From Cloacibacterium sp047601505 (GTDB lineage: Bacteria > Bacteroidota > Bacteroidia > Flavobacteriales > Weeksellaceae), in contig NZ_JASGJD010000001.1 of NCBI RefSeq assembly GCF_047601505.1, positions 1 through 64,000 on the forward strand: 64,000 nucleotides of DNA. Reading direction: 5' to 3'. The translations under genes and the position numbers were made by a program. Below the pieces are notes generated by a model, which saw only the letters and a program-made list of their open reading frames with translations, was not told the DNA's origin and did no database searches. Positions 53,768 through 62,307 of the stretch are shown in pieces (the first letter of the stretch is position 1; every line of letters begins with the position of its first letter).

Positions 53768-54520
53768 ATGCCACAAGTTTCTATCATCACGCCTTGTTAT
53801 AATTCTTCAGATTTTCTAGAAGACACTTTAAAATCTGTTCTTTCGCAAACTTTTACAGATTGGGAATGGATTATTACGGATGATAAATCTCATGACAATT
53901 CCGTTGAAATCATCAAAAAATATAAGGATTCTAGAATTATTTTAATTGAATCCGACAAAAACGGCGGAGCTGGACACGCCAGAAATCTCTCTTTAGAAAA
54001 AGCAACGGGAAAATACATTACTTTTCTGGATGCCGATGATTATTGGGAACCTAATTTCATAGAAGAAATGGTAAATTTTATGAAATCTGAAAATTCAGAA
54101 TTGGCGTATTGTACTTATGCGAGATGCGACGAAAATTTACAACCAAAAATTGCAGATTTCGAGGCTGACATTGAAGTGAATTTTGATAATTTACTCAAAA
54201 CTTGCAGACTATCTCTTCTTGCTTCGATGTACGACAGCGAAAGAGTAGGCAAAGAATTTTTCCCTGAAAACAGCAAACGAGAAGACCACGTAATGTGGCT
54301 CAACTTACTTAAGAAAATCCCAGAAGGAAAACCGCTAAAAAAAACTTTGGCTAAATATAGAATGAGAGAAGGAAGTGTCTCCCGAAAAAAAACAAACATT
54401 ATGAAAGACCAATATTTGGTATATAAAGATTATATGAATTTTTCAACTTTTAAATCTTTGTACTATACCGCAAATTGGGCTTTCAATGGTTTTAAGAAAT
54501 ATTCTAAAGCTTTTAATTAA
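53768..54520 (+). CDS. Family 2 glycosyltransferase
   Basis: A 250-residue protein from the ATG at 53768 (MPQVSIITPCYNSS); an upstream TTG frame of 25 residues is not typical and lies before the promoter box. GT-A fold with nucleotide-sugar site WIITDDKSHDNS (about 33-44), GGAGHARNLSLEKATG (about 67-82) and the metal-binding FLDADD (about 86-91). A TATCTTTG box ends 7 bp before the ATG, giving a very short leader. The 3' end overlaps the convergent carbonic anhydrase gene by 8 bp. Acceptor unknown; LPS genes lie 1-3 kb away. Confidence 0.88.
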   Translation: MPQVSIITPCYNSSDFLEDTLKSVLSQTFTDWEWIITDDKSHDNSVEIIKKYKDSRIILIESDKNGGAGHARNLSLEKATGKYITFLDADDYWEPNFIEEMVNFMKSENSELAYCTYARCDENLQPKIADFEADIEVNFDNLLKTCRLSLLASMYDSERVGKEFFPENSKREDHVMWLNLLKKIPEGKPLKKTLAKYRMREGSVSRKKTNIMKDQYLVYKDYMNFSTFKSLYYTANWAFNGFKKYSKAFN

Positions 54521-55202
54521 GAAAATCTACTTTACCGTTATTTAAATGGTAGTAACCTCCAACAATTTTAAGCTCTCCTTTTTCAATCATTTCTTTAAAT
54601 TCTGGATTTTCTAGAATTTTTTGAATTTGATGGTCAACATTATAATGTATCGCTTCATCTAATTTTTGAGAATTCCCAACAAACGGTTCTACTCCTTTTC
54701 TAAGTGTTTCGATAAGACTAGAAATTTCTTTTGGCTCTTTTCCTTCAGAATGGTTAGAAATCGCAGCTGTAATTCCTCCACATTTTTCATGTCCTACAAC
54801 TACAATTAATTTGGTATGCAAATGGTCTACAGCATATTCTAAACTTCCCATTGTCATATCATCATCCAAAGAATTTCCTGCAGTTCTTATCACAAACAAA
54901 TCGCCAATTCCTCTATCAAAAACCAATTCTACAGGAACTCTAGAATCCGAACAACTGATAACCGTTGCAATTGGATGTTGCCCCGAAATTTCTTCGTTCA
55001 TTCTTGCTTGGTCTAAATGCGGAAAAGAATTTTTGTGATGAACAAAATGCTCATTCCCCGATTTTAAGACTTCTAAGATTTGATTAGGGTTAAGATTCTC
55101 TTGAACTGGGTTTTGTTTTTGTGAAATTTGGGAAGAACTACATCCCGAAAAACTCATCATAGCGCCTGCTAACATAAAAACGCCTACAATTACTTTCTTC
55201 AT
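54513..55202 (-). CDS. Beta-class carbonic anhydrase with lipoprotein signal
   Basis: A 229-residue zinc enzyme with the beta-class site CSDSR (C84, D86, R88) and H138 and C141 in VVGHEKCGG. It hydrates CO2. The N-terminus (MKKVIVGVFMLAGAMMSFSGC) is a signal with a lipobox-like SFSGC (C21), so the enzyme is likely exported and lipid-anchored, which is unusual as most beta-class enzymes are cytoplasmic. No transporter adjacent. Confidence 0.9.
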   Translation of the reverse strand: MKKVIVGVFMLAGAMMSFSGCSSSQISQKQNPVQENLNPNQILEVLKSGNEHFVHHKNSFPHLDQARMNEEISGQHPIATVISCSDSRVPVELVFDRGIGDLFVIRTAGNSLDDDMTMGSLEYAVDHLHTKLIVVVGHEKCGGITAAISNHSEGKEPKEISSLIETLRKGVEPFVGNSQKLDEAIHYNVDHQIQKILENPEFKEMIEKGELKIVGGYYHLNNGKVDFLN

Positions 55203-55276
55203 GATAATTTTTTTGCAAAATTATGAAGATTATAAATCGCTTCAAGATGATTCTTGTCAGTTATCGAAAAGAAAAT

Positions 55277-56542
55277 TTATTCTAAAATTTTCTTCAAAAT
55301 AATCCCTGAAGAATTGGGCTGATTGTGAACAAACTTACCAGCATTTTCTCCCATTTCATCTAGTAAAACAGAATCTTTTGAAAGTTGCAAAACAAAATCA
55401 CTTGCTTGTTGTTCGTTATCAAAAGTTTTTCCGCCTTTTTGAGCAATTAAAGAATCTGCTTCGGGATTTTTTTTGTATTTATTTCCAAAAATTACAGGAA
55501 TCCCAAAAGTTGCCGCTTCTAATATATTGTGCAAACCTTTATCATGAAAACCGCCTCCCACAATGGCAATATCTGCATAAGAATATAGTTTTGAGAGCAA
55601 ACCGATGCAATCGATAATAAGTATTGTTGAAGTAGTAAAATCGTTAATTTGTAAAATCGTTTCGTTTTCAGTTTCACGATTCTGCGATTTCACGATTTCA
55701 CTATAAAGAATTGCATTAGAAAAAATTTGCTTCAGATTTTGAACTCTTTTCAAATCGTGAGGTGCAATAATTATTTTGAAATTTTCTAATTTTTGAGAAA
55801 TATTTTGTGCGAGTTTTTCTTCGGCTTCCCAAGAACTCCCGAAAACGATTAGTTTTTCATTTCCTTTAAATTCAGCAATAAATTCAACAAAATTATCTCT
55901 GTTTTTAATCTGTTTCACTCTGTCAAATCTGGTATCACCAGAAACAGAACCTTTATTCAACCCAACTTTTTGGGCCAAAGAAAAAGACTTTTCAGTCTGA
56001 TGGAAAATCCAATCTACATTTTTTTTTAGTTCATTTACAAACCATTTCCCTTGCGGTTTGAAATAGATTTGTTTATCATAAAACAACGCAGAAATTACAT
56101 AAATCTTAGCATTTTGTTTTTTTAATTCATCCAAAAGATGATACCAAAAATCGTATTTTACCGTGAAGAAAATTTCGGGATTTACTGCTTTTACAAATTC
56201 TGAAATTGTAGATTTTTTATCAAAAGGAAGATAACAAAGGATGTCTTCTTTGTTCTTTTTCACTACGTTTTCATAACCTGAAGGCGAAAAAAAAGTAACC
56301 AAAATTTTATGATTGGGATATTTTTCTTTCAGTTTTTCTAAAACAGGCAAACCTTGTTCGTATTCGCCTAAACTTGCGGCGTGCATCCAAATGGTTTTAT
56401 CAGTTTTAGAAATATTTGCTTTTACAATTTCTAAAGATTTTTTTCTTCCTTCTATGCCTCGTTTTATTTTGTCGTTAAACAAAGACAAAATTTTAAATGC
56501 TAATTCAAGATGGAAAATAGATATGTTGTAGAGGAATTTCAT
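55277..56542 (-). CDS. waaA: 3-deoxy-D-manno-octulosonic acid transferase (Kdo transferase)
   Basis: A 421-residue GT30 enzyme that adds Kdo to lipid A precursor at the inner membrane. An N-terminal membrane-associated helix precedes IWMHAASLGEYEQGLPVLEKL (blocks around 52-70), ILVTFFSPSGYE, and the C-terminal domain with IAPHDLKRVQNL and FGNKYKKNPEADSLI. Length as expected. It starts 4 bp before the end of lpxB, so the two are one lipid A operon. Confidence 0.93.
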   Translation of the reverse strand: MKFLYNISIFHLELAFKILSLFNDKIKRGIEGRKKSLEIVKANISKTDKTIWMHAASLGEYEQGLPVLEKLKEKYPNHKILVTFFSPSGYENVVKKNKEDILCYLPFDKKSTISEFVKAVNPEIFFTVKYDFWYHLLDELKKQNAKIYVISALFYDKQIYFKPQGKWFVNELKKNVDWIFHQTEKSFSLAQKVGLNKGSVSGDTRFDRVKQIKNRDNFVEFIAEFKGNEKLIVFGSSWEAEEKLAQNISQKLENFKIIIAPHDLKRVQNLKQIFSNAILYSEIVKSQNRETENETILQINDFTTSTILIIDCIGLLSKLYSYADIAIVGGGFHDKGLHNILEAATFGIPVIFGNKYKKNPEADSLIAQKGGKTFDNEQQASDFVLQLSKDSVLLDEMGENAGKFVHNQPNSSGIILKKILE

Positions 56543-57648
56543 TTTGTATTTACAATAATTTCTGCAACGTGTTCACTAGCACCTTTTCCTCCTAATTTTT
56601 CTCTTAGAAGTTCAAAGTTGTTTAGCATTTCGTCTCTTTTTTCTCCATCCAAAATGCTCTTTAATTCAGCAACTAAATTTTCGGTATTTAATTCTTTCTG
56701 AATCAATTCTTTCACCACTTCTTTGTCCATAATTAAATTCACCAAAGAGATATATTTAATGTTTTTCACCACTCTTTTGGCAATTTCATAAGAAATTTGA
56801 CTCGAACGATAACATACAATTTCCGGAATATTGAGCAATGCCGTTTCTAAAGTTGCAGTACCCGAAGTTACCAAAGCTGCTCTGGAAGACCTTAGCAAAT
56901 CATAGGTTTTATTTGAGACAAAATGAACATCGTCATCTACAAATTTTTTGTAAAAATCTTTAGTTAAACTTGGTGCTCCTGCAATTACAAACTGATAATC
57001 TTTGAAATAAGAACGAACAGAAAGCATTAAATCGAGCATTTTTTCTACTTCTTGTTTTCGAGAACCTGGCAAAAGAGCGATAATTTCTTTGTCGTTTAAA
57101 CCATTTTCTTTTTTGAAATTTTCAGCATCAATTGGTGCTAAATCCGAAATGGCATCTAACAAAGGATGTCCTACAAAATGAGCATTTACTTGATGTTTTT
57201 TATAAAAATCTTGTTCAAATGGAAGAATTACAAGCATTTCGTCCACATATTTTTTGATGGTTTCTACCCTGCCTTCTTTCCAAGCCCAAAGTTGCGGAGA
57301 AATATAGTAAACTACTTTTATTCCCAAACTTTTGGCATATTCTGCAATTCTAAGATTAAAACCCGGATAATCTACCAAAATTAGAACATCTGGTTGGTGT
57401 TTTTTAATATCTTCTTTGCAGATTTTTATATTTTTAAGAATTGTTCTTAGGTTCATAGCAACTTCCAAAAAACCCATAAAAGCCAAATCTTTGTAGTGTT
57501 TTACTGGTTTTTGAGAGGCAACTTTCGCCATTAAATCTCCACCCCAAAACCTGAATTCTGTATTTTGGTCTTTGTGCAAAATGGCCTTCATTAAATTAGA
57601 AGCATGTAAATCTCCCGATGCTTCACCTGCTATGATGTAATATTTCAA
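56539..57648 (-). CDS. lpxB: Lipid-A-disaccharide synthase
   Basis: A 369-residue GT19 enzyme that joins UDP-diacylglucosamine and lipid X. Motifs: start KYYIIAGEASGDLHASNL, VLILVDYPGFNLRIAEYAK, YYISPQLWAWKEGR, ALLPGSRKQEVEKML and TATLETALLNIPEIVCYR. The start must be the TTG at 57648, because the frame is closed by a stop inside the repeat just upstream and no ATG is near; the residue after it begins the family's conserved KYYIIAGEASGD. A heptamer repeat directly abuts this TTG. A TATCTTTG box near 57733-57740 may be the promoter. Confidence 0.95.
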   Translation of the reverse strand: MKYYIIAGEASGDLHASNLMKAILHKDQNTEFRFWGGDLMAKVASQKPVKHYKDLAFMGFLEVAMNLRTILKNIKICKEDIKKHQPDVLILVDYPGFNLRIAEYAKSLGIKVVYYISPQLWAWKEGRVETIKKYVDEMLVILPFEQDFYKKHQVNAHFVGHPLLDAISDLAPIDAENFKKENGLNDKEIIALLPGSRKQEVEKMLDLMLSVRSYFKDYQFVIAGAPSLTKDFYKKFVDDDVHFVSNKTYDLLRSSRAALVTSGTATLETALLNIPEIVCYRSSQISYEIAKRVVKNIKYISLVNLIMDKEVVKELIQKELNTENLVAELKSILDGEKRDEMLNNFELLREKLGGKGASEHVAEIIVNTK

Positions 57649-57682
57649 GATTTTAGATTTTAGATTTTAGATTTTAGATTTT
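57649..57682. repeat. Heptamer tandem repeat abutting the lpxB start codon
   Basis: Four full copies and one partial copy of the 7-base unit GATTTTA (plus strand) run from 57649 to 57682 with no mismatch. On the minus strand it lies between the lpxB promoter and its TTG start, so copy-number slips would change the leader length. Confidence 0.9.
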
Positions 57683-57747
57683 CAGTTGGACTAAAAATTT
57701 TTATTCTAAAAATTTAACTTAATTTTGCTCAAAGATAATAATAAAAA

Positions 57748-58257
57748 ATGTCAGAAGATTTTGAAATAAAAAATAAAGTAGCAGAAAGTGGTTTGGTAAA
57801 TTTTGATTTGTCTGAACTTTCTCCTAAAGGCAAGAGAATTGGGATAGATTTGAAAGATTTTCTGTTTATGGAAATGATTCTGAAAGAAAAAGATTTCAGA
57901 GAAAAAGTTTCTGAATTAGATGCTGAAAAATATCGTGATGCTTTTGTATTTGTGTATTGTTCTGTAGATGCCATTATCCCAATTTGGGCGTATTTCCTTA
58001 TCACTTCTAAGTTAACTGGAATTGCAAAAAAAGTAATCTATGGTTCCAAAAAAGATTTAGAAATTATTTTAATGCACGAAGCTTTAGAACATTATAACTT
58101 CTCCGAACTAGACGGAAAAAGAGTCCTGGTAAAAGGTTGCAGCGAAGAAGATATTCCCGAAAATGCTTACATAGAATTGGTAGAAAAACTTAAACCTCTT
58201 GTAAAATCTCTCATGTTTGGCGAAGCATGTAGCAATGTGCCAATATTTAAAAATTAG
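57748..58257 (+). CDS. DUF2480 family protein
   Basis: A 169-residue soluble protein with the DUF2480 pattern: NKVAESGLVNFDLSEL at the start, DLKDFLFMEMILKEKDFREKV, VYCSVDAIIPIWAYFLITSKL and the end MFGEACSNVPIFKN. The family is nearly confined to Bacteroidota and its function is not known; conserved cysteines (CSVDA, KGCSEED, GEACS) suggest a metal or redox link. It is divergent from lpxB and ends at a strong terminator. Confidence 0.88.
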   Translation: MSEDFEIKNKVAESGLVNFDLSELSPKGKRIGIDLKDFLFMEMILKEKDFREKVSELDAEKYRDAFVFVYCSVDAIIPIWAYFLITSKLTGIAKKVIYGSKKDLEIILMHEALEHYNFSELDGKRVLVKGCSEEDIPENAYIELVEKLKPLVKSLMFGEACSNVPIFKN

Positions 58258-58285
58258 CAATTTAAACCTCTTAAAAAAACAATAC

Positions 58286-58312
58286 AAACCGAAGTTTATG
58301 CTTCGGTTTTTT
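58286..58312 (+). terminator. Terminator of the DUF2480 gene
   Basis: A 9-bp perfect inverted repeat AAACCGAAG / CTTCGGTTT with a short loop, followed by a T run. Confidence 0.85.
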
Positions 58313-58367
58313 ATTGCTTTACATTTTCATTTTAAAAATATATTTTATCAAAATTAAAATATTTTTA

Positions 58368-58402
58368 TTGTTTTGCGATAAATATTTATATATTTGCGAT
58401 AA
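58368..58402 (+). promoter_or_regulatory. Promoter and candidate operator of the DUF2975-XRE module
   Basis: TTG (58368-58370), 18 bases, then TATATTTG (58389-58396). Two exact copies of TTTGCGATAA (58372-58381 and 58393-58402) overlap the promoter; their start-to-start distance is 21 bp, two helical turns. This is the layout of a repressor site, with the XRE regulator at 59621 as the obvious candidate. Confidence 0.55.
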
Positions 58403-58417
58403 CAAAATATTAAATCT

Positions 58418-59002
58418 ATGAAAATTATCGGACCAAAATCAATCTCAACAGGTTTATCGTATTTATTTCTAACGTTGTTTATTATTCTTACCATAAAATC
58501 AATTTATATGTTTTTTACTTTTGGTGTAGGATATTACAATTGGACTTATTCTCAAAATTTTTTATCAGAAATAGTAGAAGTTGCGAAAACACCTCAATTA
58601 GTTCCTTATGAATTCGAAGTTTACTTCAGGTTCAAATATCCTTTTTCAAACATTCAAATGATGATGGGATTTTTCACTCTCAGAACTTTTGTTTTTCACA
58701 CTTTTCAACCCCTCTTCTTTTGTTTGTTTTTCTTTTTTACTTACAAAGTTTTTAAAGAATTAAGCCAGCAAAATATTTTTACAACAAAAATCATAAAACT
58801 ACTCTCTATTTTTTCTGTCATCAATATACTTTACGCTCCTCTTTTGTACTTCATTTGGAGTTACATTTTCAATGCAAACATAGATTTATCATTACTTATG
58901 ACTTGTTTTGCTTTTCTTTTTTTAGGAGTAATTATATTTTTCATTATTGCCTTCTTCAAAAAAGGCTATGAACTTCAATCTGAAAACGATTTAACAATCT
59001 AA
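58418..59002 (+). CDS. DUF2975 membrane protein (first copy)
   Basis: A 194-residue protein with four membrane segments (about 12-32, 88-108, 128-148 and 160-182). The end FFIIAFFKKGYELQSENDLTI is diagnostic of DUF2975 proteins paired with small XRE regulators. It begins MKIIGPKSIS, like the next gene. The three genes DUF2975-DUF2975-XRE are spaced by 11 and 4 bp and form one operon. No function is established. Confidence 0.82.
   Translation: MKIIGPKSISTGLSYLFLTLFIILTIKSIYMFFTFGVGYYNWTYSQNFLSEIVEVAKTPQLVPYEFEVYFRFKYPFSNIQMMMGFFTLRTFVFHTFQPLFFCLFFFFTYKVFKELSQQNIFTTKIIKLLSIFSVINILYAPLLYFIWSYIFNANIDLSLLMTCFAFLFLGVIIFFIIAFFKKGYELQSENDLTI
58934..59002 (+). repeat. Near-identical 69-bp gene tail, copy A
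   Basis: The last 69 bp of the first DUF2975 gene match the last 69 bp of the second (59548-59616) with about four differences, while the rest of the two genes is clearly diverged. Confidence 0.85.
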
Positions 59003-59013
59003 AAACTAATATT

Positions 59014-59616
59014 ATGAAACTAATCGGACAAAACTCTATCTCTAAGTATTTAAGTTATTTTCTTTATGTTATTTTTTTATTTATTGCTTTCCATTTCATC
59101 TATGAGATAATTGGATTTTCTGTACTTTATTACAAATACAAAACAGGAAGCAATGTTTTATCACAATTCTTCCTTCTCGGAAATGATGTGGGTTGGGCAA
59201 AAAATGAATACACCAATCCAATAAAAAATGTTCTTAAATTTAAAATCTTTTACCCTTTCACAACACAAAACTTATTAACAGGAATTTACACAAGGAGTTT
59301 TTTAATTAGTAGCCTTATAGGTTCTGGATTCTTCACTATCTTTATTTTAGTATGCTACAAAATCACAAAAGCCTTAAGTAAAGACCAAATTTTCAATATA
59401 ACAACCATTAATTGGTTCAAAAAGTTAGCTTGGTTAAGTATCATTTATGTTCCTATTGAAATAACCAATTGGTTCCTCAATCTCAATTTAAAAATGAGTG
59501 CTGATATTTTTTACATTAGTTTTATATTTTTAAGTTTAGGAATAGCTATATTTTTCATTATTGCCTTCTTCAAAAAAGGCTACGAACTTCAATCAGAAAA
59601 CGATTTAACAATTTAG
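59014..59616 (+). CDS. DUF2975 membrane protein (second copy)
   Basis: A 200-residue paralogue of the protein at 58418-59002, with the same four-segment layout and an identical C-terminal tail (FFIIAFFKKGYELQSENDLTI), but a middle that is mostly different (long loop with NEYTNPIKNVLKFKIFYPFTTQN). It starts 11 bp after the first copy and ends 4 bp before the XRE gene. Confidence 0.82.
   Translation: MKLIGQNSISKYLSYFLYVIFLFIAFHFIYEIIGFSVLYYKYKTGSNVLSQFFLLGNDVGWAKNEYTNPIKNVLKFKIFYPFTTQNLLTGIYTRSFLISSLIGSGFFTIFILVCYKITKALSKDQIFNITTINWFKKLAWLSIIYVPIEITNWFLNLNLKMSADIFYISFIFLSLGIAIFFIIAFFKKGYELQSENDLTI
59548..59616 (+). repeat. Near-identical 69-bp gene tail, copy B
   Basis: Partner of the block at 58934-59002. 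The differences are mostly silent third-position changes. Confidence 0.85.
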
Positions 59617-59620
59617 AATC

Positions 59621-59830
59621 ATGCCAATAATTATCAATATAGACGTAATGCTTGCCAAACGCAAAATGCAATCGCAAGAACTCGCAGAGAAAATTGGCAT
59701 TACACAAGCCAATCTTTCCATCTTAAAAACAGGTAAAGCTAAAGCAATAAAACTTTCTACTTTAGAAGCCATTTGTAAAGCTTTAGATTGTACACCTGCA
59801 GATTTATTAGAGTATATTCCTGAAAAATAG
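59621..59830 (+). CDS. Small XRE-family (Cro/CI) regulator
   Basis: A 69-residue single-domain DNA-binding protein. The helix-turn-helix lies at about 19-40 (SQELAEKIGITQANLSILKTG), followed by the fourth and fifth helices ending CKALDCTPADLLEYI. This YozG-like type regularly follows DUF2975 genes. It probably represses its own operon, perhaps through the TTTGCGATAA repeats at 58372-58402. Confidence 0.9.
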   Translation: MPIIINIDVMLAKRKMQSQELAEKIGITQANLSILKTGKAKAIKLSTLEAICKALDCTPADLLEYIPEK

Positions 59831-59883
59831 TTTCAAAATATCAAAATCTTCTTTCTTCGCCTTCTAACTTCCACATCAAAACC

Positions 59884-59891
59884 GTATCTTT
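59884..59891 (+). promoter_or_regulatory. aspS promoter -7 element
   Basis: TATCTTTG, an exact TAnnTTTG box, 27 bp upstream of the aspS ATG. No good TTTG box at the expected spacing. Confidence 0.5.
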
Positions 59892-59918
59892 GCAATCGTA
59901 AATTTCAAATTTAAAACA

Positions 59919-61667
59919 ATGTTCAGAACGCACACAAACGGAGAATTATCTCTCAAAAATCTTAATGAAAAAGTTACACTTTCTGGTTGGGTTCAAACCA
60001 TCAGAGACAAAGGATTTATGGTTTGGATAGATTTACGAGACCGTTACGGAATTACACAATTGGTTTTTGATGCAGAAAGAACTTCGGCAGAAATTTTGGA
60101 ACAAGCAAAAAAATTAGGTCGAGAATTTGTAATTCAGGCAGAAGGAACCGTTATAGAACGTGCTTCTAAAAACCCAAAAATCCCAACAGGAGAAATTGAA
60201 ATTTTAGTAGAAAAATTAACGATTCTCAACAGTGCAGAATTGCCACCTTTTACCATAGAAGACGAAACAGATGGCGGCGAAGAATTGAGAATGAAATACA
60301 GATATTTGGACATCCGAAGAAATCCTGTGAAAGAAAAACTGATTTTCCGTCACAAAATGGCGCAAAAAGTTAGAAATTATCTTTCAGACAAAGGTTTTAT
60401 AGAAGTGGAAACTCCAGTTTTAATTAAATCAACTCCAGAAGGAGCCAGAGATTTTGTGGTGCCAAGCAGAATGAACCAAGGACAATTTTATGCACTTCCA
60501 CAATCGCCTCAAACCTTCAAACAACTTTTGATGGTTGGCGGAATGGATAGATATTTCCAAATCGTAAAATGTTTCCGAGACGAAGATTTACGTGCAGACC
60601 GTCAGCCAGAATTTACTCAAATAGACTGCGAAATGGCTTTTGTAGAGCAAGAAGATGTGCTAAATATTTTCGAAGGCTTAACCGCACATTTATTAAAAGA
60701 CATTACCGGAAATGAATTCGGAAAATTTCCGAGAATGACTTTTGATGAAGCCATGAAAACTTATGGAAACGACAAACCAGACATTAGATTTGGAATGAAA
60801 TTCGTAGAAGTAGATGAATTGGTAAAAGGAAAAGATTTTAAAATATTCGACGAAGCAGAATTGGTAGTTGGGATTAATGTAGAAGGTTGTGCAGATTATA
60901 CCAGAAAACAAATTGATGAACTCATTGATTGGGTAAAACGTCCTCAAATTGGTGCTTCGGGAATGGTTTGGGTAAAATTCCAAAACGATGGCGTAATTAC
61001 TTCTTCTGTAAATAAATTCTACAACGAAGAAGATTTAAAGAAAATTGCAGAAAAATTTGGCGCAAAAGAAGGAGATTTAATCTTATTGATGAGCGGAAAC
61101 TCCAACAAAGTAAGACCTCAACTTTCGGCTCTTAGAATGGAATTGGGCAACAGATTAGGCTTAAGAAAAGGCAACGAATTTGCTCCACTTTGGGTAATAG
61201 ATTTCCCACTTTTAGAATGGGACGAAGAAACAGGGCGTTTTTATGCAATGCACCACCCTTTCACTTCGCCAAAACCAGAAGATATTCCGTTATTGGAAAC
61301 CGACCCTGGAAAAGTGAGAGCTAATGCTTATGATATGGTATTGAACGGAAACGAAATTGGCGGAGGTTCTGTAAGAATTTTCAATAAAGAATTGCAATCT
61401 AGAATGTTTGATATGTTAGGTTTTTCTAAAGAAGAAGCAGAAGCTCAGTTTGGTTTCTTAATGAACGCTTTCAAATACGGAGCGCCACCACACGCTGGAT
61501 TGGCTTTCGGTTTTGATAGATTGGTTGCCATTCTTGACGGTAACGAAGTAATTAGAGATTACATTGCTTTCCCGAAAAATAATTCCGGACGAGACGTAAT
61601 GATAGACGCGCCTTCGCCAATTCACAACGAACAACTCGAAGAATTAGCATTGAAAATAAATTTATAA
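59919..61667 (+). CDS. aspS: Aspartyl-tRNA synthetase
   Basis: A 582-residue class II synthetase. It has an N-terminal OB-fold anticodon-binding domain (about 1-105; SGWVQTIRDKGFMVWIDLRDRYG in parts), class II motif 2 FRDEDLRADRQPEFTQID (about 218-235) and motif 3 GLAFGFDRLVAIL (about 526-538), with the GAD insertion domain between. Length is that of the bacterial type. Ends at a strong terminator. Confidence 0.97.
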   Translation: MFRTHTNGELSLKNLNEKVTLSGWVQTIRDKGFMVWIDLRDRYGITQLVFDAERTSAEILEQAKKLGREFVIQAEGTVIERASKNPKIPTGEIEILVEKLTILNSAELPPFTIEDETDGGEELRMKYRYLDIRRNPVKEKLIFRHKMAQKVRNYLSDKGFIEVETPVLIKSTPEGARDFVVPSRMNQGQFYALPQSPQTFKQLLMVGGMDRYFQIVKCFRDEDLRADRQPEFTQIDCEMAFVEQEDVLNIFEGLTAHLLKDITGNEFGKFPRMTFDEAMKTYGNDKPDIRFGMKFVEVDELVKGKDFKIFDEAELVVGINVEGCADYTRKQIDELIDWVKRPQIGASGMVWVKFQNDGVITSSVNKFYNEEDLKKIAEKFGAKEGDLILLMSGNSNKVRPQLSALRMELGNRLGLRKGNEFAPLWVIDFPLLEWDEETGRFYAMHHPFTSPKPEDIPLLETDPGKVRANAYDMVLNGNEIGGGSVRIFNKELQSRMFDMLGFSKEEAEAQFGFLMNAFKYGAPPHAGLAFGFDRLVAILDGNEVIRDYIAFPKNNSGRDVMIDAPSPIHNEQLEELALKINL

Positions 61668-61672
61668 ATTAG

Positions 61673-61698
61673 AGCGAGGTTTTTTCCTCGCTTTTTTA
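61673..61698 (+). terminator. Terminator of aspS
   Basis: Inverted repeat AGCGAGG / CCTCGCT with a T loop, followed by a T run. The right half CCTCGCTTTTTTA is repeated exactly at 63280-63292. Confidence 0.88.
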
Positions 61699-61700
61699 TT

Positions 61701-62246
61701 ATGGAAACAGCAATTTCAATTTTATATTTCTTAAGATATATAGCAATCATATCTTTAGTCATTTCTTATTTCCCAATTGCAAAAGTTATTGGTTTTAATC
61801 GTATAAATGATATTGATCCAATTTTAAAAGAACATAATCTATATACAAACTATTTTTTCAGCACAATATCTATAATTCTAATTATTATAACATTTACGGT
61901 TCCTAATATTATTATTGAAAAAAATTACGAAAAAAAACTCTCCGAAAACAAAATACTTTCAGTTGAAATAGAGAATCAATATTATTACGAAAATGAGACT
62001 CTAAAATTATTTTATCCAAAAAAGCTGAAAGAATCACAAATTTCCACAGAAAGACTAAAAACTAAAGAAGAACTTTACGGAATAATTCATTTAGAAAACT
62101 ATAAAGCAATACCAATAAAACTGATTGAAATTGAACAATTTACAACAGATACAATTATTACTTACAAACTTGTCTCAAGGCAATTCCCTCTTGTAGAAAA
62201 AGAAATTGGAGTAATTCAAACTAATAAAATTAGAAACAATTTTTAA
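61701..62246 (+). CDS. Membrane-anchored protein of unknown function
   Basis: A 181-residue protein with two membrane helices (about 6-28 and 50-72) and a soluble C-terminal domain of about 105 residues rich in Lys, Glu and Ile. No recognised motif. It starts only a few bases after the aspS terminator, and its low-complexity AT-rich codon use is in line with accessory DNA. Next to a Fic gene, but with its own frame and no overlap, so a functional tie is uncertain. Confidence 0.65.
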   Translation: METAISILYFLRYIAIISLVISYFPIAKVIGFNRINDIDPILKEHNLYTNYFFSTISIILIIITFTVPNIIIEKNYEKKLSENKILSVEIENQYYYENETLKLFYPKKLKESQISTERLKTKEELYGIIHLENYKAIPIKLIEIEQFTTDTIITYKLVSRQFPLVEKEIGVIQTNKIRNNF

Positions 62247-62247
62247 C

Positions 62248-62279
62248 ATCGGATAAAACAAAAATTAAACTTATCCGAT
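62248..62279. promoter_or_regulatory. Candidate operator of the Fic gene
   Basis: A perfect 9-bp inverted repeat ATCGGATAA (62248-62256) / TTATCCGAT (62271-62279) with a 14-base spacer. Its right arm covers the place where the TTTG box of the Fic promoter would be. Confidence 0.55.
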
Positions 62280-62295
62280 ATTACGAAAAAAAGCT

Positions 62296-62303
62296 TACAT
62301 TTG
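62296..62303 (+). promoter_or_regulatory. Fic gene promoter -7 element, leaderless
   Basis: TACATTTG followed by TCAA and the Fic ATG at 62308. The same TACATTTG-N4-ATG arrangement occurs at bshB1. The expected TTTG box is replaced by the palindrome at 62248-62279. Confidence 0.5.
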
Positions 62304-62307
62304 TCAA

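Noticed and set aside
62248..62279. Reading the palindrome upstream of fic as a terminator of the membrane gene at 61701
   Set aside because: No T run follows on the plus strand and the spacer is 14 bases; an operator fits better, though weak termination is not excluded.
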